Source: Chara braunii (taxonomy: Eukaryota > Streptophyta > Charophyceae > Charales > Characeae). Taken from it: a stretch of 31,086 nt of DNA. Where the stretch lies: NCBI GenBank assembly GCA_003427395.1, contig BFEA01000148.1, positions 946,734 through 977,819 on the forward strand, written 5' to 3'. Below the pieces are notes generated by a model, which was given only the letters and a program-made list of their open reading frames with translations, ran no database searches and was not told the origin of the DNA. This document shows positions 1 to 10,117 of this stretch, one piece after another; within the stretch, counting starts at the first letter, position 1, and each line of letters begins with the position of its first letter. The translations under genes were made by a program, and so were the position numbers.

Positions 1-433
1 TTTGGGATTGCTTTGGCTTCTGGGGATGACCCCGTACGAATGTTCGAAGGGGCATGGCAAATAACCTGGCGGGAGGGGTTTGAGTTTGCAGATCCGGAAC
101 GAGATGACGTGACGGCTGAGGTAAAAGTCGCCGCGGCAGGGGTTTTTGAGCTGCCAAATGAGGTCGTACGGATGGGTCTACCACCCTTCCTGCTAAGACG
201 AATGGGAGGCATAGAACGAGTGGAGCAGGCGGTGACTGCCGTAACTAGGCTAAATTTTGACGAAGCACTAATATATTGAGAATATTATCGGGTCTTCCTA
301 GAGATGGGGTGATGAGACGATGTGGAGAGTCATCCGGCGAGAGGTAGGTCGGGGTGCGACCTACATAGATGATCTCTACCGGCTGTACGAACAGCCAGAG
401 GAGGCTACCGCTCCCAGGGGTATAGAGGGATAG
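1..433 (+). pseudogene. Broken reading frame of unknown function, cut by the window start
   Basis: Frame 1 is open from base 1, stops at a TGA (277-279), then still reads sensibly (EYYRVFLEMG) to about 306. A frameshift near 306-311 moves the likely reading to frame 2 (MWRVIRREVGRGATYIDDLY) ending at TAG 431-433. The composition is that of a soluble charged protein with an LPPFLLRRMGG segment; I recognise no domain. It may be the 3' accessory frame of an upstream transposon copy, because the next 8 kb is transposon, but no motif proves this. Treating the two halves as one gene is inference from continuous composition across the break. Confidence 0.4.
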
Positions 434-552
434 TTGGGACTAGAAAAGGGAAATGAAAACACGAAGGGCAAGGGAGGCTGTAGGTAGGCGGATTGTGAAG
501 ATTGGCTGTAACCCTTTCTATGTGAACTATGCAGGGAATCACCAAGGTAACA

Positions 553-1362
553 ATGACAGCAAGACGTGAGCGAATGGAATGCCAGCCCCGTGTGCGAATG
601 GAACGCCAGCCCCGGTACACCGGACCGCCCTGGAACAACGGTGGATGATGGGAAGTATCCCTCCCGTTGCGTTCCACCTATCGGGGGTTCGACATAGAAT
701 GGCGGATCGTGACTTTGGGAAGGGACGCCGCCTTTATGTTGGTAGAATGTCGGTGGACAGGGATGAGACTCCACCGAGGAGCCGGAGACGATCTGTTTTC
801 TAATCTGGAAGTTATCGGGACCATGTATTTGCCTGAGATCGGCTGACATTTGTTGGGGGTAGAGATAGCACAAGGTCACGAGCTGGCACCGGTCTTTCAA
901 AGGGCCGCCCGGACGTTGACCCGGATAGGACAATCGGTTAGGGGAAGAAGGAACGTGGGCTTGCTAACCCGGGTGGAAATGAGAGATTGGAGAGAGTTCA
1001 GCGTACCGACCACACCGCTGAGATGCCGAGTGCCCCGTTTTATGATAGACCTCGTCTTCGGAAGCCTCGCAAGGGCGCAGGAGCTGGCAGACTCAGCGAT
1101 AGTCTGGGCAAGCCAGTTTCCCTTCCCTACCATTGGGATGTTCTACGATGTCGTTGTGGAGCATAGGCCGTTCTGGGGAAACAGGGCCCACGAATTACTA
1201 GAGGTCATCCACATCCTGATGTTTTGTGCGCCCCGGCTAGACTGGACAGGGTGCGAACGCATAATCCAAAGGGAAATCGAGATAGGGGAGAATTATCTAA
1301 CAGGGGTGGCTCGGCTATTCGAGGAGCCTACCGAACCAGAAGAGCCGCGAGAGCGGGATTAG
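553..1362 (+). pseudogene. Accessory reading frame upstream of gag (element 1 region), two in-frame TGA
   Basis: Frame 1 runs from ATG 553 to TAG 1360-1362, about 270 codons, broken only by TGA at 646-648 and TGA at 844-846. The N-terminus is Arg-rich (MTARRERMECQ, repeated QPR motifs); the last 170 residues are mixed alpha-type sequence (IDLVFGSLARAQELADSAIVWASQ, then EVIHILMF) with an acidic, Pro-rich tail (EEPTEPEEPRERD). No known domain recognised. It lies 718 bp before the gag ATG on the same strand and has the same decay style, so it could be an extra 5' ORF of element 1 or the 3' ORF of a neighbouring copy. Function unknown. Confidence 0.45.
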
Positions 1363-2080
1363 CATCCGCAGGTGGGTCAATAGGGCAAATCGAGTATAGT
1401 TCGCTGTGTACGGAAGTTCGCCAATGGGAATAAGAAAGGGGCCTCGAACCTGGATGGCTAAAACCCACTAGAAAAACAAAGAAGGGGGGGGGCAGACTCC
1501 TAATGATTGACCATAACCCTGAAGGTCAAAAACGGGAAACGCTGCTCGGGAAGGCTTCCCCTAGCAGGATGCCTAACCCGGACTCCCTCGCGTCGGCCGA
1601 CGGGACAAGGGCACTACAAACGAGCTTGTGATAAAGGAAGCCCAGTCCCGTTCATAGCTCGGCTGGGCGGCAGGGCCAGTCGCAGATCCTCCTTAAGGAA
1701 GGGCAATCAAGAAACAGGGATAGGAAAGGAGGCTATAAAGATAAGCCAACAAAGCTGGGAGCCTAAGGGACCTAAATACCTCGCATTGTGTGTGTCCTGG
1801 GAATTCTTTGGCTTATGCAGAACTAGGGAAAATGGCAACAGAGGAGGAGACTGATAACCATAAGAGTGAAGGAGAACCAGACTTAGAAGGCAGTGCCGCG
1901 CAGAGCGAAGGGGGGCAGAAGGACAGAGAATCGATAAATTCGGATGGTACCAAAGAGAACCGGAAGGAAATCTCCACACGAGAAAGCTCGGGGAAAGCCG
2001 GGGGAAGCAGACAAGGGACCTAGGGGACCAAGGAAGGCAAAAATAAGGATAGGACAAACCCCCTAAACTCGAAAGGAGCC
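1363..2080 (+). other. Leader region of element 1, no gene recognised
   Basis: 718 bp between the accessory frame and the gag ATG. It contains a G8 run near 1486-1493 and purine-rich DNA. A 5' LTR end and primer-binding site are expected here, but I could not match any part of this stretch to the region 3' of integrase, so no LTR is called. Small open frames here overlap each other on both strands and look non-coding. Confidence 0.3.
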
Positions 2081-3484
2081 ATGCCTAAGAAAGTAAGGGT
2101 CACGAACACGAGGCGCAAACTAGCCGAGATAAACAAGAGGACCACGTAATACAAGGCAAGGCTGATTGAGGAAATGATGATTGGGAACGAAGAAGGTCCT
2201 CTGCAAGAGGAACCCCGGGACGAACGGAAAGCCAGCCAAGGTGGGATTGGACAAGGGGATAAAGGTAGTGACCGTGGGGGAATGCCGAGCAAGAGAAGGA
2301 AAGAGAGAGAGAACTCTCCGGGGATGGAAGCAGAAAAGGCTACGACTCCGCCAGCCATGGATAGTAGGGCTTGCTGCCTGCCGATCACGCCAACAGTAGC
2401 GCGAGGGTGCGAAGGACTTTGGAGCCTTAGGGAAAGAGTGTTGGGGTGGTTTGACCCGGAAGGAACTATGAAAATCAGGGAGGGACAGAAGGCCGGCAAG
2501 GAAAGTCCGGATAACAGTGTGGCAGGCGAGGCCAGCAGCTCCGAGGGTGGCCTTAAGAAGATAGTGTCGTCCCTCGCGCGAGCATTAAACAAAAATCAAG
2601 GCTATCTGGCAGACGCCAAGAAAAAACTGACTTTCGATGGAGCAAATATCACGGAGTTCCTGATCGACTACGAGAACCTAGTTGCGTTACTGAAGTGGAC
2701 CGAGGAGGAAAAGATGGACCATCTAGGACAGCATATGTCGTTAAGCCTAGGACGGGACATAATGGCCATTGTAGCCGCAAGCCGGTCTTGGAAGGAGACC
2801 CGGGATGTGATGATGAGGAAGTACCTAGCGGCAGAAAAAATGGCAACGGAGGCCGACCTAACGGCAGTTCAGAGGAAGAACTTCGCAACGTATAATAATT
2901 TCCTACGAGAATTTACTCTGGTAGCACTAAGGATCCCCGGGGTCACGGACCGGATAATGAGCAAATATTTCCTCAGGCAGTTCTCCGAGTTCGACAAAGA
3001 CAAAATCCTGTCAGCTTACCAACATACGAGGAAGTTCGTAAACACGCGGGATGTTGATTTTAGCACGGTAACGGATTTGGCTGAGAAAACGGTAGTAACA
3101 GAGACGTTGGCCTTGCTCAAGGAAGGAGAGGTCATAGATCTCACCGGTAGGACGGGCGACAAGGTAAAGAAGGGGATTGAAAGTCTACATGAACGGGTGC
3201 ATGGGGTCGACAATAAGATTGAAAGAATGGAAGGCGCGCTACTGGTTATGCAGGCGCAAGTGTCTCGACCTGCCCTCCCTCCCCAGGAAGCTGTGGTCCC
3301 GCCAGGTGTAGCAAACCTAGGATTCGGATGGAGAGATCCTGCTAACGAGCAATGCAAGTACTGCACCGCGATAGGACATTATGTGCGCTCATGCCCAAAG
3401 CTCAACCATGATATTCTGAAAAGAAGGTGTACAAGGTCATTAAAGGGGGAGATATTTGGACCACAAGGGGAACGGGTGAACTGA
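2081..3484 (+). pseudogene. gag: Gag of element 1 (capsid/nucleocapsid), interrupted
   Basis: The best start is ATG 2081, in a good context (ggagccATGcc) and in frame with the rest; it begins MPKKVRVTNTRRKLAEINKR. A TAA at codon 23 (2147-2149) interrupts it, and reading resumes at ATG 2174, giving 436 residues. The central part resembles a retrotransposon gag capsid (FLIDYENLVALLKW, LTAVQRKNFATYNNFLREF). Near the end CKYCTAIGHYVRSC is a C-x2-C-x4-H-x4-C zinc knuckle that binds RNA during particle assembly. VIDLT at 3131-3145 looks like a SUMO-interaction motif. The frame ends at TGA 3482-3484, beyond which the protease frame continues in the same phase, so Gag and protease were probably one polyprotein. 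Confidence 0.85.
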
Positions 3485-5089
3485 AACTCACCAGGAGGGA
3501 TGCGGCGAGCCATTATCATGCTCAATGGGTTAGAAATAACAGCCGTAGAAGCCGAACCGGTGGGTGAGATCATCTGGGATCAACTCCGGGGGCGCGAACC
3601 GCAGACCAACTTTATTTTGGAAAGCGACGGACGTGATACGGTGAATGCAACCACTCGACTGGGAACGGCCGGGAGAAGGATTAACCGTGACACCATTATG
3701 GAGGAGGTCGCTGGAAGCTCCGAGCCCCAGGCACAGCCTGAGGCCGAGGAACCAGAGAAAGTCTATGGGAAGCCCAGGGAAGAGGAGCCTGCGGACAAGG
3801 CTACCGCCGCCAAGAAGAAGTTTAGGTATCAAATCCCGATATTGACCTTGCCTGAGCTCGACGACACTATTAGCAAGTTACTAGGAACCATGGTGTCGAT
3901 GTCTTTTCAGACCATGCTGCAGGCTAGTCCTAGGTTGCTCAAGGGGCTCAGACAACTGTTGACTCGGAGGCGAGTAGAAATATGCGACAACCCCAAATTA
4001 CCAGAAGGGGAGAGGGAGGAGGAAGCTCCGCAAGAAGTGGCTAACCTTCAGAGGAATCACGAGGACTTGGAGGATCTCGAAAAGGCCTTTGCAGACATTC
4101 GTTTGAGCTTGCCCGACCGAGAGGGCGGCGAAGTCATGAGATCACTACCCGGGACGAAGCTTAGCTTTCATGCGCTACCCGTAGGGAAATTGAAAATCCA
4201 GATCGGGAGTCATCACACCGACGCATTAGTAGACGGGGGAGCAGAAATCACTTCCATAAGGAGAGATTTCGCAACGATCACGGGATGTACGGTAAACAAG
4301 GAAGTAACCGGGAACATCCGGGGAGCTGGCGGGGAAATCCCTTTCGCTGGGTACGTCATGAAGTGTGCTGTGAAGGGAGGGGTCAGGGAATCGATCTGGT
4401 CGTTTCAGCGGATGACCGTAATGGAGGAAATGGACCACGACATAATCCTCGGGAGACCGTGGTGCGCGAACGTAGAGATGATAGGCATGCACTTGCACGA
4501 TGGCTCGTACATGGTACACATAGAGGACCCTGTGACCGGTCGGAGAGAGCTCCTCCGACTCCTTGGAACGGGAGGAGACACTCCAAAGGAAAAATTGGCA
4601 ACATGGTCGTCGTCGTTCGAGGATAGCACTCGAAAAGGGGCTTTCGCACGGATGAAGGGTATGACAGAAAGGGTAGAAATCATGATTGAGGAGACATTCA
4701 ACAAGAAGGAATGGATCAAGATGGACCTGCCCCAGAAGAAGAGGAGGCAGAAGGACGAAGTCCTAGATGTTATGGTAGCGGAAAAGGAGTCAGAGGTCGA
4801 ACTTGGTGCTAGCCTGCCCAAACGGAAAGAAGTACGCATAGACGTGCCGAAAATCGCACTCGAGATCCCCGATCTATTGCAACTCATCAAGGCCCTCAGA
4901 TACCACAAGGTAAGAGTGGATTCGGCAGCCTTGGCCAAGTTCGAAAGAGAGGTGCAAAAGGGATATTGCCTGAATGGGAAACTAGTTAGTATTGAACCAC
5001 GAGTCGTAGAGGCGGCGGGGGCAATTCCGACTGTTCATTTTTTAGGAGGAAGATCCCGGAAGGAAGTGTTCGAAAGTACAAGCCGGTAG
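3485..5089 (+). pseudogene. pro: Protease-containing part of the element 1 polyprotein
   Basis: Frame 2, the same phase as Gag and separated from it by one TGA; first Met at 3500. The first 200 residues are a Glu-rich linker. A retropepsin-like domain follows near residues 230-320: ALVDGGAEITSIRRDF sits where the active-site Asp-Thr/Ser-Gly-Ala normally is, followed by DHDIILGRPWC, the conserved ILGRPW end of the fold. The active site here reads D-G-G, lacking the usual Thr/Ser; that may be decay or a lineage variant. The frame ends at TAG 5087-5089, 14 codons after a T TTT TTA heptamer (5038-5044), and the RT frame lies at -1 from that point. Confidence 0.75.
5038..5044 (+). promoter_or_regulatory. 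Candidate -1 ribosomal frameshift heptamer T TTT TTA
   Basis: In the protease frame the codons read caT TTT TTA. This is the X XXY YYZ arrangement used for -1 frameshifting by retroelements. Slipping back one base enters frame 1, which is open from here through RT to 6033. Downstream, TCCCGG (from 5054) can pair imperfectly with CCGG-TA-GGGA (5083-5092), a weak candidate stimulatory hairpin. The alternative is a one-base length change in a T run that once kept a single open frame; the sequence cannot separate the two. Confidence 0.5.
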
Positions 5090-6108
5090 GGAAGAAAGCA
5101 AAACCGGTCTCGATCCTACTAGAGACATCAAAGGAAGAGGCTATTGAGAAGGAGGAAGAGGTCCTTCGAGTGATACGAGAAAGAAGGGCGACGGAGGGAC
5201 ATCGGATACCGGACGAAGTAGCGGACACAATGAAGATAGGGATAGACGGGTTCTTAACGGAAGAAGAAACCCGCCTGATCAAAAGGACCTGCCAGGAATT
5301 TCACCTGGCATTTGCCTTTAGTGATCACCAGAAGGGACGACTGGATGCGAAGTTGATCCCTCCGGTCAGAATCCACACGGTAGAATATGAGTGTTGGAAT
5401 GACAAGGGGCCATCCTATGAATTTGGGATAGCCGGAGAAGTAACAGACCTCCTCCGAGCAAAGATGGACTCCTTCGTTGCGGAGCCTACGGCATCACCAT
5501 ACGGAAATCGGTGGTTCGTCTTTCGGAAGCCTAACAAGACGCTAAGGTGGATTCAGGACCTGCAGAAGTTGAATGCCGTAACCATCCGGAATGCTGACTC
5601 GCTACCTCAGGCTGACTTATTAGCAGAATCGCACGCCGGTCGGAGCATTTACTCCCTGATAGACCTGTACTCAGAGTACGACCAGCTTCCATTGGATGTT
5701 CGGGACAGGCCATACACCGCTATGCACACCCCCGTAGACCAACTACAAATGCAAGTGACACCTATGGGATTGACAAACGAGGTGGCCGAAGCGCAATGCA
5801 GGATGCTCGCCATGGACGGGGACATGTTCCCAAAAAAATGTGAACCTTACATCGATGACAATCCGATCAAAGGCGCGCAGGAAAAGGACGAGACAGAAGT
5901 CCAGCCAGGGATCCGACGTTTTGTGTGGGACCACCTGCAGGACATCAAAGACTTACTCTGCCGGTTCTTAGTATACAACATTACGGCTAGTGGACCAAAG
6001 AGTATCTTAGCAGTACCAGAGGTAACTATACTATGATTTCGTTGCGGTGCTTACGGCGGGAAGCCGGATCTGGTAAAGACCGACAAGATATCACAGTGGC
6101 CGACATCA
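5044..6108 (+). pseudogene. pol: Reverse transcriptase of element 1
   Basis: Frame 1, entered by the -1 shift (first in-frame codons AGG AGG AAG). RT motifs in order: DKGPSYEF before the domain, ASPYGNRWFVFRKPN, RWIQDLQKLNAVT, the first catalytic Asp in SLIDLYSEYDQLPLD, VTPMGLTNEVAEAQ, and the YIDD box at 5848-5859 (EPYIDDNPIKG). The catalytic aspartates are therefore kept. A TGA at 6034-6036 interrupts the thumb just after SILAVPEVTIL, and the same frame continues in a typical RT connection (TTTEVRAFLGVVGFWR). The enzyme copied element RNA into cDNA; with the stop it cannot be made whole. Confidence 0.9.
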
Positions 6109-6981
6109 TTGCGCACTACGACGGAGGTAAGGGCATTCCTAGGCGTAGTCGGCTTTTGGAGGATCTTACTTAAGAACTTTGCCAAGATTGTTGAGCCTAT
6201 CCGGGCTATGATCAGGGAAGAAGGAACCATGGATTGGACGGAGGAGCGAGAAGGGGTTGTCCAAAGGCTCAAGGACATATTGACATCTGAGACAGTCGCC
6301 CTGTCCGCGCCTTGTTTTAATGACGAAGTGGGACGACCCTTCATCCTAGAGACGGATGGAGGACCTTTGGCCGTAGGAGGTGTGTTGATTCTAAGGGATG
6401 AGGGATGAAAAGAGAGGCCGATTAGGTTTGAAAGTAGAACCCTGAACTCCGCAGAACGGCGGTACTCGCAATTCAAGAAGAAAGCCCTAGCCATCCTGCA
6501 TTGCTTTAAGACCTTCCAGGCCTACCTATTTGGGAGGCGGTTCATCTTAAGGATCGATCCGACGAATGTCGCAGGGGCTCTAAAGAATTATAGGCCTATA
6601 GATCCGATGGTAGGGAGATGGGTAGGATTCATCTGGCAGTTCGATTACAAGATCGAACGGATTGCTGGAATCCGCAACAAGGCAGATGGGCTGAGTCGGG
6701 TTTGCATCACCCCCGAAGGGATGGAGGATGCAGAGCCCATAGACGCCTTCCTCGAATACGAAGGAGGAACTTTTGAGGTGGACAATGAAATGATGAGCGG
6801 AGAATGCACATCGGGAGAACTATTGATCCAAACTTTGGAGAAGGGGGCAACTGCCGTAGTAGCAGAACTGACAGAAGGACCAGTCACCACTCGAGGACAC
6901 AGAGAAGAAAAAGACTCATGGGGAGCGATAGTAGGACCGAAAGAGGAGCTAATAGCAATGGCAGTCGAAGGAGGCCGGTAA
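6109..6981 (+). pseudogene. RT connection and RNase H of element 1
   Basis: Continuation of frame 1. VRAFLGVVGFWRILLKNFAK is the RT connection; RPFILETDGGPLAVGGVLI is the RNase H start, where the first acidic residue usually reads D-A-S in relatives and here is D-G-G. A TGA at 6406-6408 breaks the domain; reading resumes as RPIRFESRTLNSAERRYSQF, FKTFQAYLFGRRFILRIDPT and IERIAGIRNKADGLSRV, the classical RNase H end (compare N-x-x-AD-x-LSR). The frame ends at TAA 6979-6981 in the linker to integrase. RNase H would remove template RNA during cDNA synthesis. Confidence 0.85.
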
Positions 6982-8406
6982 GCAGTGATGAGCTTAGTGG
7001 AATCTTGGGAAAGGAAAGAGTTGCAATGGGTGATAAATCAGATGCAGGAAGGAAACGATGGGGGCAAGGAAGGAGAGGAGTTTTTTATGTCCAATCATAC
7101 GAAGGGCTCTTTCGGGAGATCGGTTTGTTGTTGGTAGGAAACAAACAACCTACGGAAGTCAGTATTAAGGCAAGAGAAGAAACCGAAAGGTACGTCCTAA
7201 GGGGCGGGCATTTGTTCCGAAGGGAGGAAGGTGCTATGCCCAGAAGGGTTGTGTGCGGAAGATCTAGGCAAGTTGACGTTATCCAGGCAATGCACGACGG
7301 GTTAGCTGGAGGTCATCGGTCGTCCAAAGGAACACTTGCAAAGATAACGCCGCTCTATTATTGGCCAGGCATGACAGACATGGTCGCCATATACTGCCAG
7401 ACTTGCCTCATTTGCCAAGAACAAAGCTCGGTACGAGTCTTCGAGCCGCTTGGACCAACGCGGGTACTAGGGTCGGGACATCTGGTCCACCTCAACCTTG
7501 CGGTCATATGCCTGTATCAACGGATGGGTACAAGTATATCCTGGATGCGCGAGACAACTTGAGTGGATTTGTGGAGGCAGTCGCCCTCAAGAAAAAGACA
7601 GGAAGGAGTGTGGCGGACTAGATAGAAGACTTATACTTAAGGCATCCGTTCGTCATGGGTTTATAGCAGACAATGAGACGGAATTTGTGAACCAAGAAGT
7701 ATTAAGGATGCTTAAGAGACTCTGCGTACCGATCAAACTCATTGAGCCGTATCACCCTGAGGCCAATGCACATGTGAAAAGGGGGCACCGAACCTTGAAG
7801 AACACGATTGCAAAGCTCGCAGCAGACCATCTGGGGAATTGGCCTAGGTATCTTAAGCAGGCTGTCTTTGCAGAGAATATGACTCCTAAAAGGACAACAG
7901 GGTGTATCCCGGCAGAGCTTTGGTACGGAAGAGAGATCGACTTTTCTGTGGAAGCCTTGGTACCTACCTGGGACAGGTTAGATGATGATCCGCAAATGAC
8001 CACTGAAGAATTTATCGAGGCAAGATGTCAACAAATCCTTAAGAATGAGGAGGTCATGGAAGACATCGCCAGCCGGGTGATGGACAGCAGAATGAGGGAC
8101 AAAGAAAGGTGGGACCAGGTTAAGAATGTCAGAAAGGAACCACTTCAGGTGGGGGAGGTATTGCTAAGGAACTCGGCACTAGAAAGTACTTGGTCGGGAC
8201 AGTTGGGAAGGAGGTTCAAAGGACCCTACCGGGTCGCCAAGCGGGTGGGACTGAGCACCTTCGAACTGGAAGATTTGGATGAAACTGGATTGAAAGGGCC
8301 CTTCCCGGGGCAACGACTGGTCAGGTTTCTAAGTCGGGACCCAGTGGAACAATGGCTTCAGGAGACCGAAGATAAGGAAACAGAGGAGCCACAAGCTAAA
8401 GACTGA
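6982..8406 (+). pseudogene. Integrase of element 1, three frames and altered catalytic triad
   Basis: The zinc-binding N-domain is in frame 3: HDGLAGGH and CQTCLICQE give H-x6-H and C-x2-C. The core then shifts to frame 2 (HMPVSTDGYKYILDARDNLS) and to frame 1 (FIADNETEFVNQEVLRMLKR to the end). The expected first catalytic Asp is Asn (AAC 7494-7496), the second Asp is kept (GAC 7669-7671), and the expected Glu is Lys (AAA 7777-7779, HVKRGHRTL). TAG 7619-7621 lies inside the frame-2 part. The C-terminal GPY/F-like module is RRFKGPYRVAKRV. Integrase inserts the cDNA into host DNA; this copy cannot be active. The last portion (7660-8406) is uninterrupted. Confidence 0.88.
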
Positions 8407-8670
8407 TCACAACCTTGCCCACACTATGGTTTGTCTCTGACCATGTTCGTGGGACTGTCATTTTTTTTGGGACTGGCGCTTTGGCTTGGACTGACTCAGG
8501 TTGAAAGGCAGCATGACTTGGGGGTTTGCAATATTTGGCTTGTGTGATAACGGGAAGGGATGTTTGGGTTATTGTACCATAGTTTTTTATGGGAAAAAAA
8601 AATGGGGTCATCACAAACGACGCATTCGCATGTATAAAAGAGGCGTGGTGCGAGGGATACTGGGTGCATT
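8407..8670 (+). other. Spacer after integrase, nothing recognised
   Basis: Non-coding in appearance, with T8 and A8 runs (near 8461 and 8593). A polypurine tract or 3' LTR start would be expected soon after integrase, but none is clear, and another plus-strand frame follows. Confidence 0.3.
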
Positions 8671-9699
8671 TTGGGAATGTCTACCGGCCTAAAGGGGGGG
8701 GAGGCGCGAATGTGTGAGGGACATTGCGGGTGTTGTTTTGCTATACAGGGCTTAGGAGTAAAACGAGAAAAGATAAAAATAAAATTCGGCAATGAGAACG
8801 ACAACGGGGCAATCAACAGGCCTACCGGAGGGGAAGAAGCGGGACCAAGCCAAGGGAGGAGGACAGCGAAGAGAAAATTGTACATTGGGCTCATGGGCGG
8901 GCCAGTGGTAGGCAAGGGTGGAAGGACATGCTTATGTAGGAAACCCTCACCCCTCCGCAAGGGAGAAGGTATAGAAATATCATCTGACAGTGAGGGTGAA
9001 AAGGGAAGGGCAAATGTGGAAGAAAGAGGCAACACAGAAATGGGTGATAAGGCTCGGGTCTCTAACGAGGAAGGGGCCAACAGGGGCGAACCACGTGAGA
9101 CTTGGCGAGGGGAAAGCGAGGGGGGACAAGGTATGCGCGACGAACGTGAGGAGGACGAGGAGAAAAGGGAGAGCCCGCTTGAAGGACGAAGCGGTCACTG
9201 CAGTTGAGAGGGGTATGGGATGGGGACAGAGATCCCTTTTACCTACGATCCAAAGAACCTTGTTGGTGAGTATAGCCTCATACAGACTGAAGACGAGGGG
9301 GATGAGGAGGAGGATGTGCGAGAAGTCATAGAAATCAGCAGCGGGGATGAGAGGGATGAGATCTCAAGGCCTAGGGAAGAGGGGCGGCCTCCGATGTACC
9401 AACCGGGCGATGGGGCTTTCAGATGGGAGGACGAGTTCGGGCCCACGCCCAGTCATTGGTTTCAGCAATGGACCAATGTAATCAGGCACGAATGAATTAT
9501 CAAGACTCGGGAACTCGCAAGGGCAGGGGTGAAAGTCACACCACTGGATTTTTTTAACGAAGCAGAGTTGCATAAAATTGTAAGGATGAAAAGAGAGATC
9601 GAGACCTACGGCTTGCGGGTTAGGAAGCTGCCAAGGAACGGGGTGGACAAGGAACTGGGCAAGACGAGGCGCAAGGCAGCAATAGGAACTAGGTGTTGA
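8671..9699 (+). pseudogene. Acidic reading frame downstream of integrase (possible ORF3 of element 1), two in-frame TGA
   Basis: Frame 1 stays open to TGA 9697-9699 apart from TGA 9205-9207 and TGA 9493-9495, about 340 codons. An exact start is uncertain (ATG 8677 is the first after a stop). The protein is very charged: Lys/Arg-rich first (GRRTAKRKLYIGLMGGP), then Glu/Asp-rich, then an aromatic patch (FRWEDEFGPTPSHWFQQW) and a basic end (RMKREIETYGLRVRKLPRN). Two copies of an Ile-Glu-Ile-Ser-Ser-acidic motif occur (8971-8994, 9325-9348), the pattern of SUMO-interaction motifs. No enzyme domain is seen. Same strand and decay style suggest it belonged to element 1; that is inference. Confidence 0.5.
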
Positions 9700-9919
9700 C
9701 TTAGCATTGAAAAGGATGACTGCTTTTCTGTTTGCAGAGACATGAGAATGACGAGAACGTGTATAGTATGGGCAAGCTTGCAAAGGATGAGTGAAGGAAG
9801 GGTCAGCTAAAGCTGCATCGCAATAAGATTAGAAGATAGCATATTGAGGCTACTTTTGGATGGGTTACCTTTGAAAGTGGGTACACAAGACAAAGACATG
9901 GGATTTAGGATGAGACCAA

Positions 9920-10117
9920 TTGGGAGAGGGTGTATTGAGAATTCTGGATGGAACAAGGATTATACTTTTGAGAGGGGAAAACCTTGAGTACAGATTGACG
10001 AGCAAACCATGGCATGAAATGATTGGTCGAGTACAAGAGAGGTTAGGGAACCTATGGGTAAAGGGGCATGAAGAACACTCCTTCCCTAGGAGCCTAATCC
10101 AACTGAGTCATGAATGA
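9920..10117 (+). pseudogene. Short remnant frame, unknown
   Basis: A 65-codon open stretch without an ATG start, containing GTRIILLRGENLEYRLTSK and WHEMIGRVQERLGNLW, which reads like real protein more than repeat DNA does. No family recognised. It may be the last piece of the accessory coding region of element 1. Flanking DNA (9700-9919 and 10118-10261) shows no gene. Confidence 0.25.

Larger units (their letters stand above)
2081..8406 (+). mobile_element. Element 1: degraded Ty3/gypsy LTR-retrotransposon, gag-pro-RT-RH-IN, no chromodomain
   Basis: Domain order is Gag with CCHC knuckle, retropepsin, reverse transcriptase (YIDD), RNase H, zinc-binding HHCC integrase N-domain, DDE core and GPY/F-like end. 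Integrase after RNase H defines Ty3/gypsy as opposed to Ty1/copia. After the GPY/F-like module (RRFKGPYRVAKRV) the protein ends in a short acidic tail (EDKETEEPQAKD) without a chromodomain. Breaks: TAA 2147, TGA 3482, TGA 6034, TGA 6406, TAA 6979, TAG 7619, and frameshifts near 7084-7095, 7496-7505 and 7650-7662. LTR ends were not found, so the true element is longer than the coordinates given. Confidence 0.9.
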
